Notes under the pieces: generated by a model
What the model saw: only the letters and a program-made list of their open reading frames with translations
The model's database searches: none
What the model was told of the DNA's origin: nothing
Translations under genes and position numbers: made by a program
In this document: in pieces, positions 24,006 to 33,267 of the stretch
How the letters are laid out: the number at the start of each line of letters is the position of its first letter
How positions within the stretch are numbered: the first letter of the stretch is position 1
Origin: Bacillota bacterium
Lineage (GTDB): Bacteria; Bacillota; Clostridia; Lachnospirales; Lachnospiraceae
Assembly (NCBI GenBank): GCA_023436225.1
Contig: JAEZKA010000098.1
Span: 6,895 to 70,894 of the forward strand
Direction of reading: 5' to 3'
DNA length: 64,000 nt

Positions 24006-24475
24006 TGTATGATCTCCTATCCGTATAATTTGTAAATTATATAATAATTATAGAAGTCCAGTCCCTCATTATCAATAAAATACTGGCTATTGATAGGTAT
24101 TAAACAATTTTCTTGTCTTTTATACTTACCTTGTGTCAGATAATGCTATAGTCAGAATACATTTAGCGAAGCGAATACCTCTATTAATAGTTTATTGTGT
24201 AAATAATTGCATACAATATCTGTTTTATGTTTACTTATTGTTAAATTGTGGTACAATGTTTGGTAAGAACTGCAAAAAATTTAACCTCAGAGGAACTTGT
24301 TCGGTATTACAGCCGGCCACAGAATTTACTATCGCATACGTTCATAGCAAGAAGCGTAAAGCTCGATTGCTAAGAATAAGACAAGCAGCTTAGTACACTA
24401 ATCTTAACGTATTTTGCTTTGTATTGACTATTCTTATTCTACATTTAACGAAAAGTAAAGGAGTGAAGTGATTTT
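24006..24475. other. 470-bp gap upstream of the phosphofructokinase gene
   Basis: The gap is AT-rich and holds a probable promoter at 24230-24257. Beyond it a leader of about 210 bases precedes the pfp start. An 86-codon frame (24133-24393) overlaps the promoter and has no ribosome binding site, so I do not call it. Apart from short inverted repeats nothing else is seen. Confidence 0.5.
24230..24257 (+). promoter_or_regulatory. Probable promoter of the phosphofructokinase gene
   Basis: TTTACT (24230-24235), a 16-base spacer and TACAAT (24252-24257). Confidence 0.5.
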
Positions 24476-25687
24476 ATGGTACTTGAGGGTAAAGTAGTTG
24501 TAGCACAGGGTGGAGGGCCCACCGCAGTAATTAATCAATCCTTAGTAGGGGCCGTGTTGGAATCCAGAAAATTTCCACAGATAACTAAGGTATATGGGGC
24601 TGTTAACGGAGTTTCGGGGATTATTAATGAGGACTTTCTTGATCTTACACAGGAAACGACCCACAATTTGGAGCAGGTAGCAATCACTCCTTCTTCCGCA
24701 TTGTTTTCTACCAGAGATAAACCGGATAATGCTTATTGCAAAGAAATCTTCAAGGTATTTCAGGCTCATGGTGTAAGGTATTTCTTCTACATCGGAGGAA
24801 ATGACTCAGCAGACACCGTACGTATCGTAAATGAGCAAGCGGAATCCTCCGGATATGAGTTCAGAGCAATTCATATTCCTAAGACCATTGACAATGATTT
24901 AATGATGAACGACCACACACCCGGTTATCCTTCGGCGGCAAAATTCGTAGCACAGTCCTTCATTGGTCTGAACTTGGATAACAGGGCACTTCCGGGAGTA
25001 CATATCGGTGTTGTCATGGGACGTCATGCAGGTTTCTTAACTGCAGCCTCCTCTATCGCACAGAAGTATCCCGATGATGGTCCTCATTTGATTTATTTAC
25101 CGGAACGACATTTTGTTATTGATCATTTCATCAAGGATGTCAAAGAGATCTATGATAAATATGGCCGTTGCATTGTAGCAGTATCCGAAGGAATTCAAGA
25201 TGAGGACGGTGTCCCAATCGTAACTAAGCTGTTCAAGAGCGGAACCGATGCCCACGGTAATACGCAGCTATCTGGAACCGGTGCCTTAGGTGATCTCCTA
25301 ACCCAAGAGATTAAGAGCAAGCTCGGTATCACCCGCGTGCGCTCCGACACCCTCGGCTATCTGCAGCGCTCCTTCATGGGGTGCACCTCCGAGATCGACC
25401 AGCATGAGGCAAGAGAGGTTGGCGAGAAGGCCGCCCAATTTGCTATTTGGCATAACATCGACGGCTCTATCATTATTAACCGTACCGGTAATTATTCTGT
25501 AGCATATAAGATGACCGATCTGAATAATGTAGCAGGCAAGACAAAGCTTATGCCGGAAAACTTCATTAATGCAGCTGGTAATAATGTGACTGACGCTTTC
25601 AAATATTATCTACAGCCTCTTCTGGGAAATATGCCTGAGGCAAATATGCTGCGCGCACCGAGAGCAGAGAAGATATTACATGTTTAA
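24476..25687 (+). CDS. pfp: Diphosphate-dependent 6-phosphofructokinase
   Basis: Phosphorylates fructose 6-phosphate to fructose 1,6-bisphosphate in glycolysis, here probably with PPi. The 403-residue protein opens with VVVAQGGGPTAVIN and has IGGNDSADT, where Asp replaces the second Gly of the ATP-type GGDGS motif. PKTIDND with Lys before TIDND is also the PPi-type pattern. MGRHAG and the long C-terminal part fit the ~400-residue PPi-PFK group. AAAGGAGTGA precedes the ATG. PPi use saves ATP and would make the step reversible, which is common in anaerobic Clostridia. It is a single gene with its own terminator. Confidence 0.92.
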   Translation: MVLEGKVVVAQGGGPTAVINQSLVGAVLESRKFPQITKVYGAVNGVSGIINEDFLDLTQETTHNLEQVAITPSSALFSTRDKPDNAYCKEIFKVFQAHGVRYFFYIGGNDSADTVRIVNEQAESSGYEFRAIHIPKTIDNDLMMNDHTPGYPSAAKFVAQSFIGLNLDNRALPGVHIGVVMGRHAGFLTAASSIAQKYPDDGPHLIYLPERHFVIDHFIKDVKEIYDKYGRCIVAVSEGIQDEDGVPIVTKLFKSGTDAHGNTQLSGTGALGDLLTQEIKSKLGITRVRSDTLGYLQRSFMGCTSEIDQHEAREVGEKAAQFAIWHNIDGSIIINRTGNYSVAYKMTDLNNVAGKTKLMPENFINAAGNNVTDAFKYYLQPLLGNMPEANMLRAPRAEKILHV

Positions 25688-25752
25688 TTGTTTGGTTCCT
25701 GTAGGGACAAGCCAGATCAATTAGCATACCTTTTTACCGGATTATTAAATTC

Positions 25753-25847
25753 AAAGCCCGTCTCAGCAGATATGCAACCACAAAACAGGACATTGAGATA
25801 TAACAATTCCTATATGACTGGTAGCACAAATACTAGAGACGGGCTTT
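25753..25847 (+). terminator. Terminator after pfp
   Basis: A perfect 12-bp stem (25753-25764 with 25836-25847) encloses about 70 bases and ends in TTTATT. Confidence 0.6.
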
Positions 25848-25923
25848 ATTCATAGCAGTAAAGAGCTCATAACAGGTGCTTACTATTATAGTAAGATATT
25901 TCTATTATTATAGGATGTATTAA

Positions 25924-26436
25924 TTATTGAAACCCAAATGTAACAAACTCCTCCATCGTAACACGTTTCTTCTGTGTCGGGGGGTCCACACTTGCATAGC
26001 CTATAGTTAATAGTGTAATTACCTCCATATTTTCCGGCAATGCCAGAAGCTCATGGCATCGCTCCGCATCAAAGGCACAGATCCAACAAGTACCAAGGCC
26101 TAACTCGGTGGCAACCAAGGTCATATGATCGACAACAATCGCAGCATCAATATCACAATGGTCCTTACCATCCTTTCGCTTCCAGCTCTTAGTATGATCG
26201 CCGCAGATCGCGATGATTACCGGTGCATCCTTGAACCATTCGCGCCCATATACCTCAAATAACTTTTCCTGATCCTCTTTCTTCTCAAACACATAGAGAT
26301 GTACCGGTTGGAAGTTTACCGCAGAAGGCGCAAGCCTCCCTGCTTCAAGTATCTGCATGAGCTTATCCTTCTCGACCTCTCTGCTCTGATATCCACGTAC
26401 AGAATACCTTCTTTCTACCAATTCTATTACCGACAT
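25924..26436 (-). CDS. Nitroreductase-family flavoprotein
   Basis: About 170 residues with the FMN-binding pattern of NAD(P)H-dependent nitroreductases: RRYSVRGYQSREVEK and APSAVNFQPVHLYVF at the N-terminus, then DIDAAIVVDHMTLVATELGLGTCWI and a C-terminal GYAS. The family reduces nitro compounds, quinones or similar acceptors; the natural substrate is unknown. AAAGGAG precedes the ATG. It stands alone, facing the small-protein unit to its right. Confidence 0.9.
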   Translation of the reverse strand: MSVIELVERRYSVRGYQSREVEKDKLMQILEAGRLAPSAVNFQPVHLYVFEKKEDQEKLFEVYGREWFKDAPVIIAICGDHTKSWKRKDGKDHCDIDAAIVVDHMTLVATELGLGTCWICAFDAERCHELLALPENMEVITLLTIGYASVDPPTQKKRVTMEEFVTFGFQ

Positions 26437-26535
26437 AATGTCTCTCCTTTCGAATTTGTTTAAATTACTACATATTCCATATACAACTTATCGTATAAAG
26501 ATTATATTGGCATTCTTTTTATCTATATTACGTAA

Positions 26536-26569
26536 AAATTCCCTCTTCCATTATGATAAGAGGGAATTT
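26536..26569 (-). terminator. Terminator of the 26-codon gene
   Basis: A perfect 12-bp stem (26536-26547 with 26558-26569) lies 8 bases after the stop; on the minus strand it runs into TTTTT. Confidence 0.8.
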
Positions 26570-26576
26570 CACTCGA

Positions 26577-26657
26577 TTATTTCTTCTTTGTTGAGCTTGC
26601 TGCAGGTGTTGCGCCACCTTTCTTCTTCGGGGCTTTTTTTGGATTCTTATCTCCCAT
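26577..26657 (-). CDS. Small basic 26-residue protein
   Basis: The 26-codon frame encodes MGDKNPKKAPKKKGG followed by ATPAASSTKKK, nearly one third lysine, with Ala, Pro and Gly and no hydrophobic segment. Very strong expression signals surround it: promoter TTGACT-17-TACAAT at 26702-26730, the site AAAGGAGGTGGG 6 bases before the ATG, and a perfect terminator after the stop. Such a complete unit argues against chance. The composition suggests binding to nucleic acid, ribosomes or other acidic partners, but that is inference. I do not recognise a named family. Confidence 0.75.
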   Translation of the reverse strand: MGDKNPKKAPKKKGGATPAASSTKKK

Positions 26658-26701
26658 GATACCCACCTCCTTTTGTTTGATTTTAGTCACGTATTACTAC
26701 T

Positions 26702-26730
26702 ATTGTATCCTCAATTTGATACAAAGTCAA
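26702..26730 (-). promoter_or_regulatory. Promoter of the 26-codon gene
   Basis: On the minus strand TTGACT (26725-26730), a 17-base spacer and TACAAT (26702-26707). The transcript would start near 26695, about 38 bases before the ATG. Confidence 0.75.
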
Positions 26731-26853
26731 ACAAATTCTCCTCACAAAATTCGTCACAAACAAAACTTTTTGTCAAATCATGTCATATAAGAGGCATGTA
26801 TCGGAAGCCTAAGCAACCGAACAATCACTGTGCAAACCCATTGTTTTTATGAA

Positions 26854-27339
26854 TTAAAGCTCAATATAATATAAAATTATATCGGTATAGCTTCCATCCC
26901 CCAACAGAAACCCCTTCGGTATAACACCAAGCCTGGTAAAACCTATTTTATCATAAAGATGGATCGCTGTCTGATTGATACTAACCACTGCATTAAACTG
27001 CATCAGTCCAAAGCCATACTCCTTCGCTTTTACCAGACTATGCCGAACCAGCTTCTCACCGATCTTCTGCCCTCGAAAACCACTTTTCACCGCATAGGAG
27101 GCATTAGCGATATGCCCGCATCGCCCAATATTATTAGGATGCAGAATATACAGACCTACCACCTCATCTCCAAGAACCGCTACCGCAGTGAAGGTCTGCT
27201 CCGAGAAAAAGTGTTCCGCCTCACCCAAGGTCAGCTTCTCTGTCTGAGGGAAGGCATTAGCCTCCTCAACAATCTGGTTCCATATCTCCGTCATGGAGGG
27301 TATGTCCTCCTGCTTATAACTGCGTACTATGATTTCCAT
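26854..27339 (-). CDS. GNAT-family N-acetyltransferase
   Basis: About 161 residues with the GNAT acetyl-CoA site SGFRGQKIGEKLVRHSL and the C-terminal QTAIHLYDKIGFTRLG motif, preceded by the DEVVGLYILHPNN strand. The substrate is unknown. ATG 27339 (MEIIV) follows AGGAG by 9 bases; an ATG 9 bases earlier would sit against the site. It stands alone on the leftward strand. Confidence 0.9.
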   Translation of the reverse strand: MEIIVRSYKQEDIPSMTEIWNQIVEEANAFPQTEKLTLGEAEHFFSEQTFTAVAVLGDEVVGLYILHPNNIGRCGHIANASYAVKSGFRGQKIGEKLVRHSLVKAKEYGFGLMQFNAVVSINQTAIHLYDKIGFTRLGVIPKGFLLGDGSYTDIILYYIEL

Positions 27340-27441
27340 CCCTTTCATCTCCTATGTATTATCCTTCGTGTTTTGTGATCAGTTGCATTGAAATTAATTC
27401 TCGCGCCATCATAGGCTGAACGGTTATGATTGAATGCTTTC

Positions 27442-27720
27442 TCATAGAATTTCTCTCTCGACGCCAATAATCTCACCCTCTGTATTCTCCTCAATAAAAT
27501 CAAGTACATGGTCGATCATACTGTCTGCCTGAGCCCGGTCTCCAGCAATTGCAGCGAAGCCTAGAACTGCAAGCTGATGGATGTCCTGCTCCTCCACCTC
27601 AGCAACCGACACATTAAATTGATTTCTTACTTTTGTGCTGAGGCTCTTTACCACCATCCGTTTTTCCTTCAATGAATGTGACCAAGGGATATGAATCGTT
27701 AGCTTAGCTGTCGCTATCAT
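27442..27720 (-). CDS. ylxP: DUF503 / YlxP-like protein
   Basis: About 92 residues with the DUF503 pattern: HIPWSHSLKEKRMVVKSL near the N-terminus and SVAEVEEQDIHQLAVLGFAAIAGD in the middle. YlxP is often near nusA, infB and rbfA and is thought to bind ribosomal or RNA partners, but it is not in that context here. The second of two adjacent ATGs (27720) is taken because GGAG lies 5 bases upstream. Confidence 0.85.
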   Translation of the reverse strand: MIATAKLTIHIPWSHSLKEKRMVVKSLSTKVRNQFNVSVAEVEEQDIHQLAVLGFAAIAGDRAQADSMIDHVLDFIEENTEGEIIGVEREIL

Positions 27721-27792
27721 CATTGCTCCTACACAACCTTTCTACCAGTATTACTTGCAAAAATTAATCAGACAACTATTTAATTACATCAT

Positions 27793-28998
27793 TTACTCAT
27801 TATTTTTAATAAGCATTCCTGGAATTTCCTTCTCATAGACTATTTCCTTACAGCCATGAAACTTCATAAAACGCTTAAGGCATCGATCCAACTCATTATA
27901 AAACTTCTTGCCAGATCGAATCCCCGGCTCAAGCCAGATATTCTTAATCCTAAGGGTCTTAAGCTTAATTAATGCTACCACCTCAACTCTGGCTACCAGA
28001 CGATCACCCATGAGTACCGGGAGAACATAGTAACCATACTTACGGTCCGCCTCCGGTGTATATATTTCCCATTTATAATCAAAATGAAAAAGCTCCTTAA
28101 TCAGCTTCCGATCCCACAGGATACAGTCGAGAGGTGCTAACAGCTCTGTACGACTCTTATAATCCGATGCTGATGCAATCTCCTGAAACAGCCATTGATC
28201 CTCACTAACACAGTAGAAGGTATCCTTACAATCTTCGATTGTAACCGGAATAATCTTTCCCTCCTCCAATAGCTCACGAAAGGCCTCCTGTCGCTCTTTC
28301 GCTTTTAGATTCCAGATATTGATCCAGGCATCCGAGGGTCTATTCCATAGAAGTCCTACCGCTGCGATTCTTCGACGAATTCTCCACTTCAGATGATCCA
28401 GCTCTCTGAGATAAGGCTCTTCTGTCTCCAGAAGCTCCTTCGGAAGATGATCCTCGGCCAAAGCATAATACTTATTCGTGCCCTTTTTATGATGAATTAC
28501 CAAATCCCCTCGGAAATATAGACTCTCCAAAGCTACTCTGGCCAGCTTGGAGCTGCTCCAGTACCAATCCACCTTTTCCTGAAAATCGATATCCTTGGAG
28601 CTTATCGGTCCCTGTATCCGAATGATCTCCTTTATCTCAGGAGCAATACGGTCCACCTCATCCCTGCCTTTCCCCCATTCCCGATAACCCTTTCGAATTC
28701 GTTCTAGGTAAGGCCAATCCTCTACCGGCAGGATACACAGACACTTATCGAAATAATCTATCAATTTACGGTCTTCATATAGCAGTTCATATAGCATCTG
28801 CTTGGTAAAGCCCTGAATTCTTGATTGAAGCACCAGCTCCGCATTCTTTCCGCAGACATCAATCGGATCATATTGAATCCCGCCGACCTGTCGGATATAT
28901 TCAAGAATTCCTTCCTTCCCCCTGAAACGATGCTCCCCAATCAAACCATGTTTACGAAGCATGAAATATCTTGCTTGCTGTTTGGTCAATGTAACCAT
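27793..28998 (-). CDS. Winged-helix DNA glycosylase-like protein (YcaQ/AlkX type)
   Basis: About 401 residues with the HTH_42 (DUF1006) pattern of YcaQ and AlkZ-type DNA glycosylases, which remove bulky alkylated or cross-linked bases. VGGIQYDPIDV near residue 40 carries the Q-x-D catalytic motif of the YcaQ branch. RTELLAPLDCILWDRKLI and KYGYYVLPVLMGDRLVAR are the conserved C-terminal motifs. G-rich sequence GGGGGA precedes ATG 28998 by 8 bases. The gene seems to stand alone. Confidence 0.85.
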   Translation of the reverse strand: MVTLTKQQARYFMLRKHGLIGEHRFRGKEGILEYIRQVGGIQYDPIDVCGKNAELVLQSRIQGFTKQMLYELLYEDRKLIDYFDKCLCILPVEDWPYLERIRKGYREWGKGRDEVDRIAPEIKEIIRIQGPISSKDIDFQEKVDWYWSSSKLARVALESLYFRGDLVIHHKKGTNKYYALAEDHLPKELLETEEPYLRELDHLKWRIRRRIAAVGLLWNRPSDAWINIWNLKAKERQEAFRELLEEGKIIPVTIEDCKDTFYCVSEDQWLFQEIASASDYKSRTELLAPLDCILWDRKLIKELFHFDYKWEIYTPEADRKYGYYVLPVLMGDRLVARVEVVALIKLKTLRIKNIWLEPGIRSGKKFYNELDRCLKRFMKFHGCKEIVYEKEIPGMLIKNNE

Positions 28999-29093
28999 AT
29001 TCTTTATCCCCCATGTTCGATATATGAAATTCGTAGTGAGTACATTATTAAATGCTAGCTTCGAAGATCTATAATAATCATGTATTCAAATAT

Positions 29094-29831
29094 CTAATAT
29101 GTGACCTTCTCCAGGTAGAGACCGTCAGCATCAGCCAGATCACCGGTTCGATTTCTCTGCTTCGCAGCAAATATTTCCGGGAGCTCCTTACTTTTCATTC
29201 TTCCAAGCCCCACAGCAATCAGAGCTCCTACCATCCACCGAACCATATTGTAGAGAAAGCCATCTCCCCTGATCCGTATATTGATAAAGCCATCTATTTC
29301 CTCGAATTCGATGGAATAGATGGTTCTTATCATAGACTTCTTCTTCGATTTCGCATTCGAAAAGGCAGTAAAATCATGGGTCCCCAACATATAGCTGCTT
29401 GCCTGTCGCATTGCTCTAAGATCAAGGGCTTCCTTAACATGCATAGAGTATTTTCGCATAAACGGATTAGAGTAATCCTTATTCCATATCCGATATAGAT
29501 AGGTCTTATCTTTCGCATGATATCTCGCATGAAACTGTTCATCCACCTGATCTACTTCTATTACAGTGATGTCCTGGGGCAGGTAACGGTTCAAGTAATT
29601 CATAACTTCCTTACAGGAAAATAAATGATCGGACTTAAAATTAGCAACCTGAGCCAGAGCATGAACGCCTGCATCCGTCCTACTGCAACCGATAACCTCA
29701 GTAGGTTGCTTCGTAAGCTGTGTGAGAACCTGCTCCAGCTTATCCTGTATGGTTGCTTCTCCTTGACCCAGCCGCTGCCATCCCTTATATCTACCCCCAT
29801 CGTACTGAAGGGTTAACTTATAATTGTTCAT
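29094..29831 (-). CDS. truA: tRNA pseudouridine synthase A
   Basis: TruA converts uridines at positions 38-40 of the tRNA anticodon arm to pseudouridine. About 245 residues, with YKLTLQYDGGRYKGWQ at the N-terminus, the catalytic Asp in GCSRTDAGVHA and the late RIRGDGFLYNMVRWMVG motif. ATG 29831 is taken because AAAGGAG lies 5 bases upstream; the frame starts 18 bases earlier. It stands apart from ribosomal-protein genes, where truA is often found in Firmicutes. Confidence 0.95.
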   Translation of the reverse strand: MNNYKLTLQYDGGRYKGWQRLGQGEATIQDKLEQVLTQLTKQPTEVIGCSRTDAGVHALAQVANFKSDHLFSCKEVMNYLNRYLPQDITVIEVDQVDEQFHARYHAKDKTYLYRIWNKDYSNPFMRKYSMHVKEALDLRAMRQASSYMLGTHDFTAFSNAKSKKKSMIRTIYSIEFEEIDGFINIRIRGDGFLYNMVRWMVGALIAVGLGRMKSKELPEIFAAKQRNRTGDLADADGLYLEKVTY

Positions 29832-29896
29832 AAATACTCCTTTAACCATACCTTTGTATCATTATTTCCAAAGGCACATGATTTTCTTCCTTCGAC

Positions 29897-30907
29897 CTAG
29901 CCTATGAAATTCTGGTAATCAATCCAGTTCTCACTGAGTAAGGCAGGAGTATCCAATTCATATGGGCAGTGGTTCTTACAATTATCACAATGAATACAAT
30001 CCTCGATCTGCTTCATCTTTTCTTTCCAGGTGTCATTAATATAGACCGATACCGGAGCTCTGCGAAGCATCAGGGCCATTCTGGCGCAGGTCGGTATATC
30101 AATCCCGGCAGGACATGGCAGACAATAGCCACAGCCTCTGCAGAAATCCTTGGCAAGCTCGTTTCGATCCTTTTCAATTATCTCCTGCAATTTCTGATCG
30201 AGGATCGGTGGCTGGTCGATATAGCTTATGAATTCGTCCAGCTCTTTTTCCCTCTGGATACCCCAAATTGGAAGTACATGATCAAATTGATCAAGGAATG
30301 CATATGCCGCAGCAGAATTGGTAATTAGTCCCCCAGACAAAGCCTTCATCGCAATAAAGCCGATATTTTTCTCCTTACACAATTCTACCAGCTTAAGCTC
30401 CTTCTCGGTCGCCAGATAATTGAAGGGAAACTGTATTGTTTCATAAAGACCTGTTTCTGCGGCCTCGATTGCAATCGGTAGACGATGATTCGTAATTCCA
30501 ATGTGGCGAATCAATCCCTTCTCCTTTGCTTCCAGCATGGCTTCATATAGTCCTGTTCCATCCCCCAGCTTAGGACAAAAGCTTGGATTATGGAACTGAT
30601 AGATATCCAGGTAATCTGTCTTCAGCATCGTTAAGGTCGTATGCAGCTGCTGCCAGAATTCTTCCACCTTCGTCGTCATCGTCTTTGAGGCAAGATAGAT
30701 GCTGCTTCGTGCATCTCCCAATGCGTAGCCTAGCTTCTCCTCACTATCTGTGTAGAATCTAGCCGTGTCGTAAAAATTAATCCCATTATCATAAGCCTTT
30801 TTTAGAATTGTAACTGCTTCCTCCTTGCCAACCCTCTGGATTGGCAAGGCTCCAAAGCCATTCTTACTGACCGTAATCTTTGTTGATCCCAATGTAATCT
30901 GTTTCAT
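29897..30907 (-). CDS. Aldo/keto reductase with C-terminal ferredoxin-type clusters
   Basis: About 336 residues. The first ~260 form an aldo/keto reductase barrel with FYDTARFYTDSEEKLG (catalytic Asp and Tyr) and YLDIYQFHN. The C-terminal part has CRGCGYCLPCPAGIDIP and CIHCDNCKNHCP, a ferredoxin-like pair of cysteine clusters seen in Clostridial family members. It probably reduces or oxidises an unknown carbonyl compound, with the clusters passing electrons. ATG 30907 follows GGAGG by 5 bases; the frame extends 12 bases further. Confidence 0.88.
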   Translation of the reverse strand: MKQITLGSTKITVSKNGFGALPIQRVGKEEAVTILKKAYDNGINFYDTARFYTDSEEKLGYALGDARSSIYLASKTMTTKVEEFWQQLHTTLTMLKTDYLDIYQFHNPSFCPKLGDGTGLYEAMLEAKEKGLIRHIGITNHRLPIAIEAAETGLYETIQFPFNYLATEKELKLVELCKEKNIGFIAMKALSGGLITNSAAAYAFLDQFDHVLPIWGIQREKELDEFISYIDQPPILDQKLQEIIEKDRNELAKDFCRGCGYCLPCPAGIDIPTCARMALMLRRAPVSVYINDTWKEKMKQIEDCIHCDNCKNHCPYELDTPALLSENWIDYQNFIG

Positions 30908-30940
30908 CAAATCCTCCATACCGCTATTATCAGTAGACTA

Positions 30941-33247
30941 TTATTCGTTCAGGTTTTCCCAATCAACTTCTAATGGAGTTATTTTAACATTATTTGCACC
31001 GGACTTAAAGGTATTTATCCATTCCGGCTGACGAGGCAGCGACTTGGAGGGCTCCGTGATCTCAGGATAGTCGGCATATTCCTCATGAACGATCCGAATA
31101 CCGTTAAGCTCCCACCACTCTTCATCCGTCAATCGAGCTGTACTGACAAATTCATAATGCGAATAGATGCTGCCTCTGCTAAGATACAGCTTACCGTTCA
31201 TCGGAGTCACCACATAGATTTGATCATAATACCCAGTTCCCAGCGAGAGATAATGACCACCAGCGGAGCTCACATCGGATACCAGCATATCGCTAATCTC
31301 AATATTTGGGTAATCATCATCAACAATACCCTTTAAGAATGCATTCGAAATATTCTCCATGCTTCCACCGTAGCGAAGAAGACGATCATTCTCCTCCTTT
31401 GTTAGCGGATCATTCCTTAATTCCTTAATAGAACAATCAATTAAGAGTTGTAAAAGCTCCTTATATTCATTGCCTCCGTTTAACAGACTCTCATTTAGCA
31501 TACCGCGCTGCTTTAAACTGGTTAATGTATAATCAGTTAGGTAAAGCAGCTTTGTATATAGCTCTACCTGAGGCTCCACATAATGATAATCCGCAAATTC
31601 AACAGGCCCTCCCATCTCTGCCATTGCCTGTTTACCATAAAGAACAGTATCATGCTTCAATTCTGTATAGCTTCCTAGCGCGGTATTAAGAGCTTTATTC
31701 CGCCACGCCTGGGTCGTCATGAAAAAGGGCATTCCTGACCCTACATTGTACTCATTTAAAGCATCCTTGAGTATCCAAAGCCAACCGGTATAAAGATTGG
31801 TTGACCAGTACTCGGGGGTAAAGCCTGCCACCTTCTCCTTCCATTCTTTATAATGCTTGGTATACTCCTCCCATTTGTCCTGGGGCTTATATACCTCGAA
31901 CTGAAGCTGCTCCGCTAGATTACTCCCCAAAACCCCCATGACATCAAGCCCACTGGGAAGTGGTCGAAGGATTGGAGTAATAAGATCCTGAAGAATATCA
32001 CTATCCAGGATATAGCGCTGTCCCATGAACCGGAACTGCTTCTGTGTATCTATGGAGGACTGGGTGATCTTACCCACGATCTGAGGCTCCGGTAGTTCTC
32101 TCACTGCAGTCTCAAGCTTCGAATAATACTCCTCATCATTGAACAGATTCGGATCCTCCTTCTCTCCATAAACCTTCTTCCGAAGCTGATTCATCGTAAA
32201 TACATCAATATCATCGGATACGCCTACATACTGAGAGGTTGGCAGATAGATATTAGTCCAGAGTTCTGCATCACTGGTCTGTTCTGATTTTGCAAAGGTC
32301 ATATAGCTGATTAGGAGTGCTTGAAGCACATTCTCATACTGGTATTCGTTATTACTGTAAAAAGCATAGGGAACCGTCCCAAACCACATCATTGTACGGA
32401 AAAAGCGCCCCAGCTCCTCTGTTCTTGTATAATGACCCCGCACTGTAAATTGGCTATAATCGATATCTTTGTTCAGGAAAGGAGAGGTAGCGATACCCTC
32501 GGCTTTGTTGCAAAGCTCATATTCCTGTTTTGCAGTTGCAAGAAGCCCTTCATCAACCGTGACCGGAACTTCGGTACTCTGAAGCATCAGCATTCTAGCC
32601 GTCAAATAATAGATAACATTCTTCTTCTGAAGCTCCTTCAGCTGCTGATCCTCTAAGGTATTCAGTAGCAGCAGGGACTTATTTAACATCTGCTTTGTCA
32701 TAAGCTCAAGGTCACCATAAAGGTATTCCGACTCGACATTAATTAAGGATTTATCATAAAACTGGTGATAAAGATGAAGTACCGAGTCCGCTGTGATAAA
32801 GTTAGGGATACCGGTGTATTCATTACTGTCATAAGTATAGTACATCTTTGTCGTCTGCGAAGGCAGAACCACAAATCCATTGTTCACCAGCTTCTTAATC
32901 TGATCCTTGGTAAATCCACTGAATTGTTTAATATTCTCGACATTGGATAAATCCTTCGCGATCTTGTAGTTGGCTACCCTGGCTTCAAAGGAAGGCTTTG
33001 TATAAGCCGCTTTCTCAGGCTTTACCACCTCCACTGAGGACCATTCTGAATCCAGATGGAGAAAGCCATCCTGCGTGGCATCTTCCTCAATCGGCGTTGG
33101 TGCCGTAGACACCTCTCCCGAATTATTCCCCTGTGTTTTATTCGGAATATTTGTAATAATATCGTTTCCCTCATCCTTATCCTTATTGCCATTACAGCCG
33201 GATAATATAAGACATATACATAAAATGACTGCGCCAATTCGTTTCAT
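30941..33247 (-). CDS. DUF3160 lipoprotein
   Basis: The N-terminus MKRIGAVILCICLILSGC is a lipoprotein signal. The mature part of about 750 residues matches DUF3160: FVVLPS, NFITADSVLHLYHQFYDKSL and VRGHYTRTEELGRFFRTMMW. GGAGG precedes the ATG. It is encoded 20 bases after a small membrane protein with an FG-GAP-like loop, so the two probably form an operon and a surface complex. The family has no established function that I know. Confidence 0.88.
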   Translation of the reverse strand: MKRIGAVILCICLILSGCNGNKDKDEGNDIITNIPNKTQGNNSGEVSTAPTPIEEDATQDGFLHLDSEWSSVEVVKPEKAAYTKPSFEARVANYKIAKDLSNVENIKQFSGFTKDQIKKLVNNGFVVLPSQTTKMYYTYDSNEYTGIPNFITADSVLHLYHQFYDKSLINVESEYLYGDLELMTKQMLNKSLLLLNTLEDQQLKELQKKNVIYYLTARMLMLQSTEVPVTVDEGLLATAKQEYELCNKAEGIATSPFLNKDIDYSQFTVRGHYTRTEELGRFFRTMMWFGTVPYAFYSNNEYQYENVLQALLISYMTFAKSEQTSDAELWTNIYLPTSQYVGVSDDIDVFTMNQLRKKVYGEKEDPNLFNDEEYYSKLETAVRELPEPQIVGKITQSSIDTQKQFRFMGQRYILDSDILQDLITPILRPLPSGLDVMGVLGSNLAEQLQFEVYKPQDKWEEYTKHYKEWKEKVAGFTPEYWSTNLYTGWLWILKDALNEYNVGSGMPFFMTTQAWRNKALNTALGSYTELKHDTVLYGKQAMAEMGGPVEFADYHYVEPQVELYTKLLYLTDYTLTSLKQRGMLNESLLNGGNEYKELLQLLIDCSIKELRNDPLTKEENDRLLRYGGSMENISNAFLKGIVDDDYPNIEISDMLVSDVSSAGGHYLSLGTGYYDQIYVVTPMNGKLYLSRGSIYSHYEFVSTARLTDEEWWELNGIRIVHEEYADYPEITEPSKSLPRQPEWINTFKSGANNVKITPLEVDWENLNE

Positions 33248-33267
33248 TATTTTCCTCCATTCCTCTA

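Noticed and set aside
24133..24393. 86-codon rightward frame before pfp
   Set aside because: It overlaps a probable promoter, has no ribosome binding site and shows no recognisable motif.
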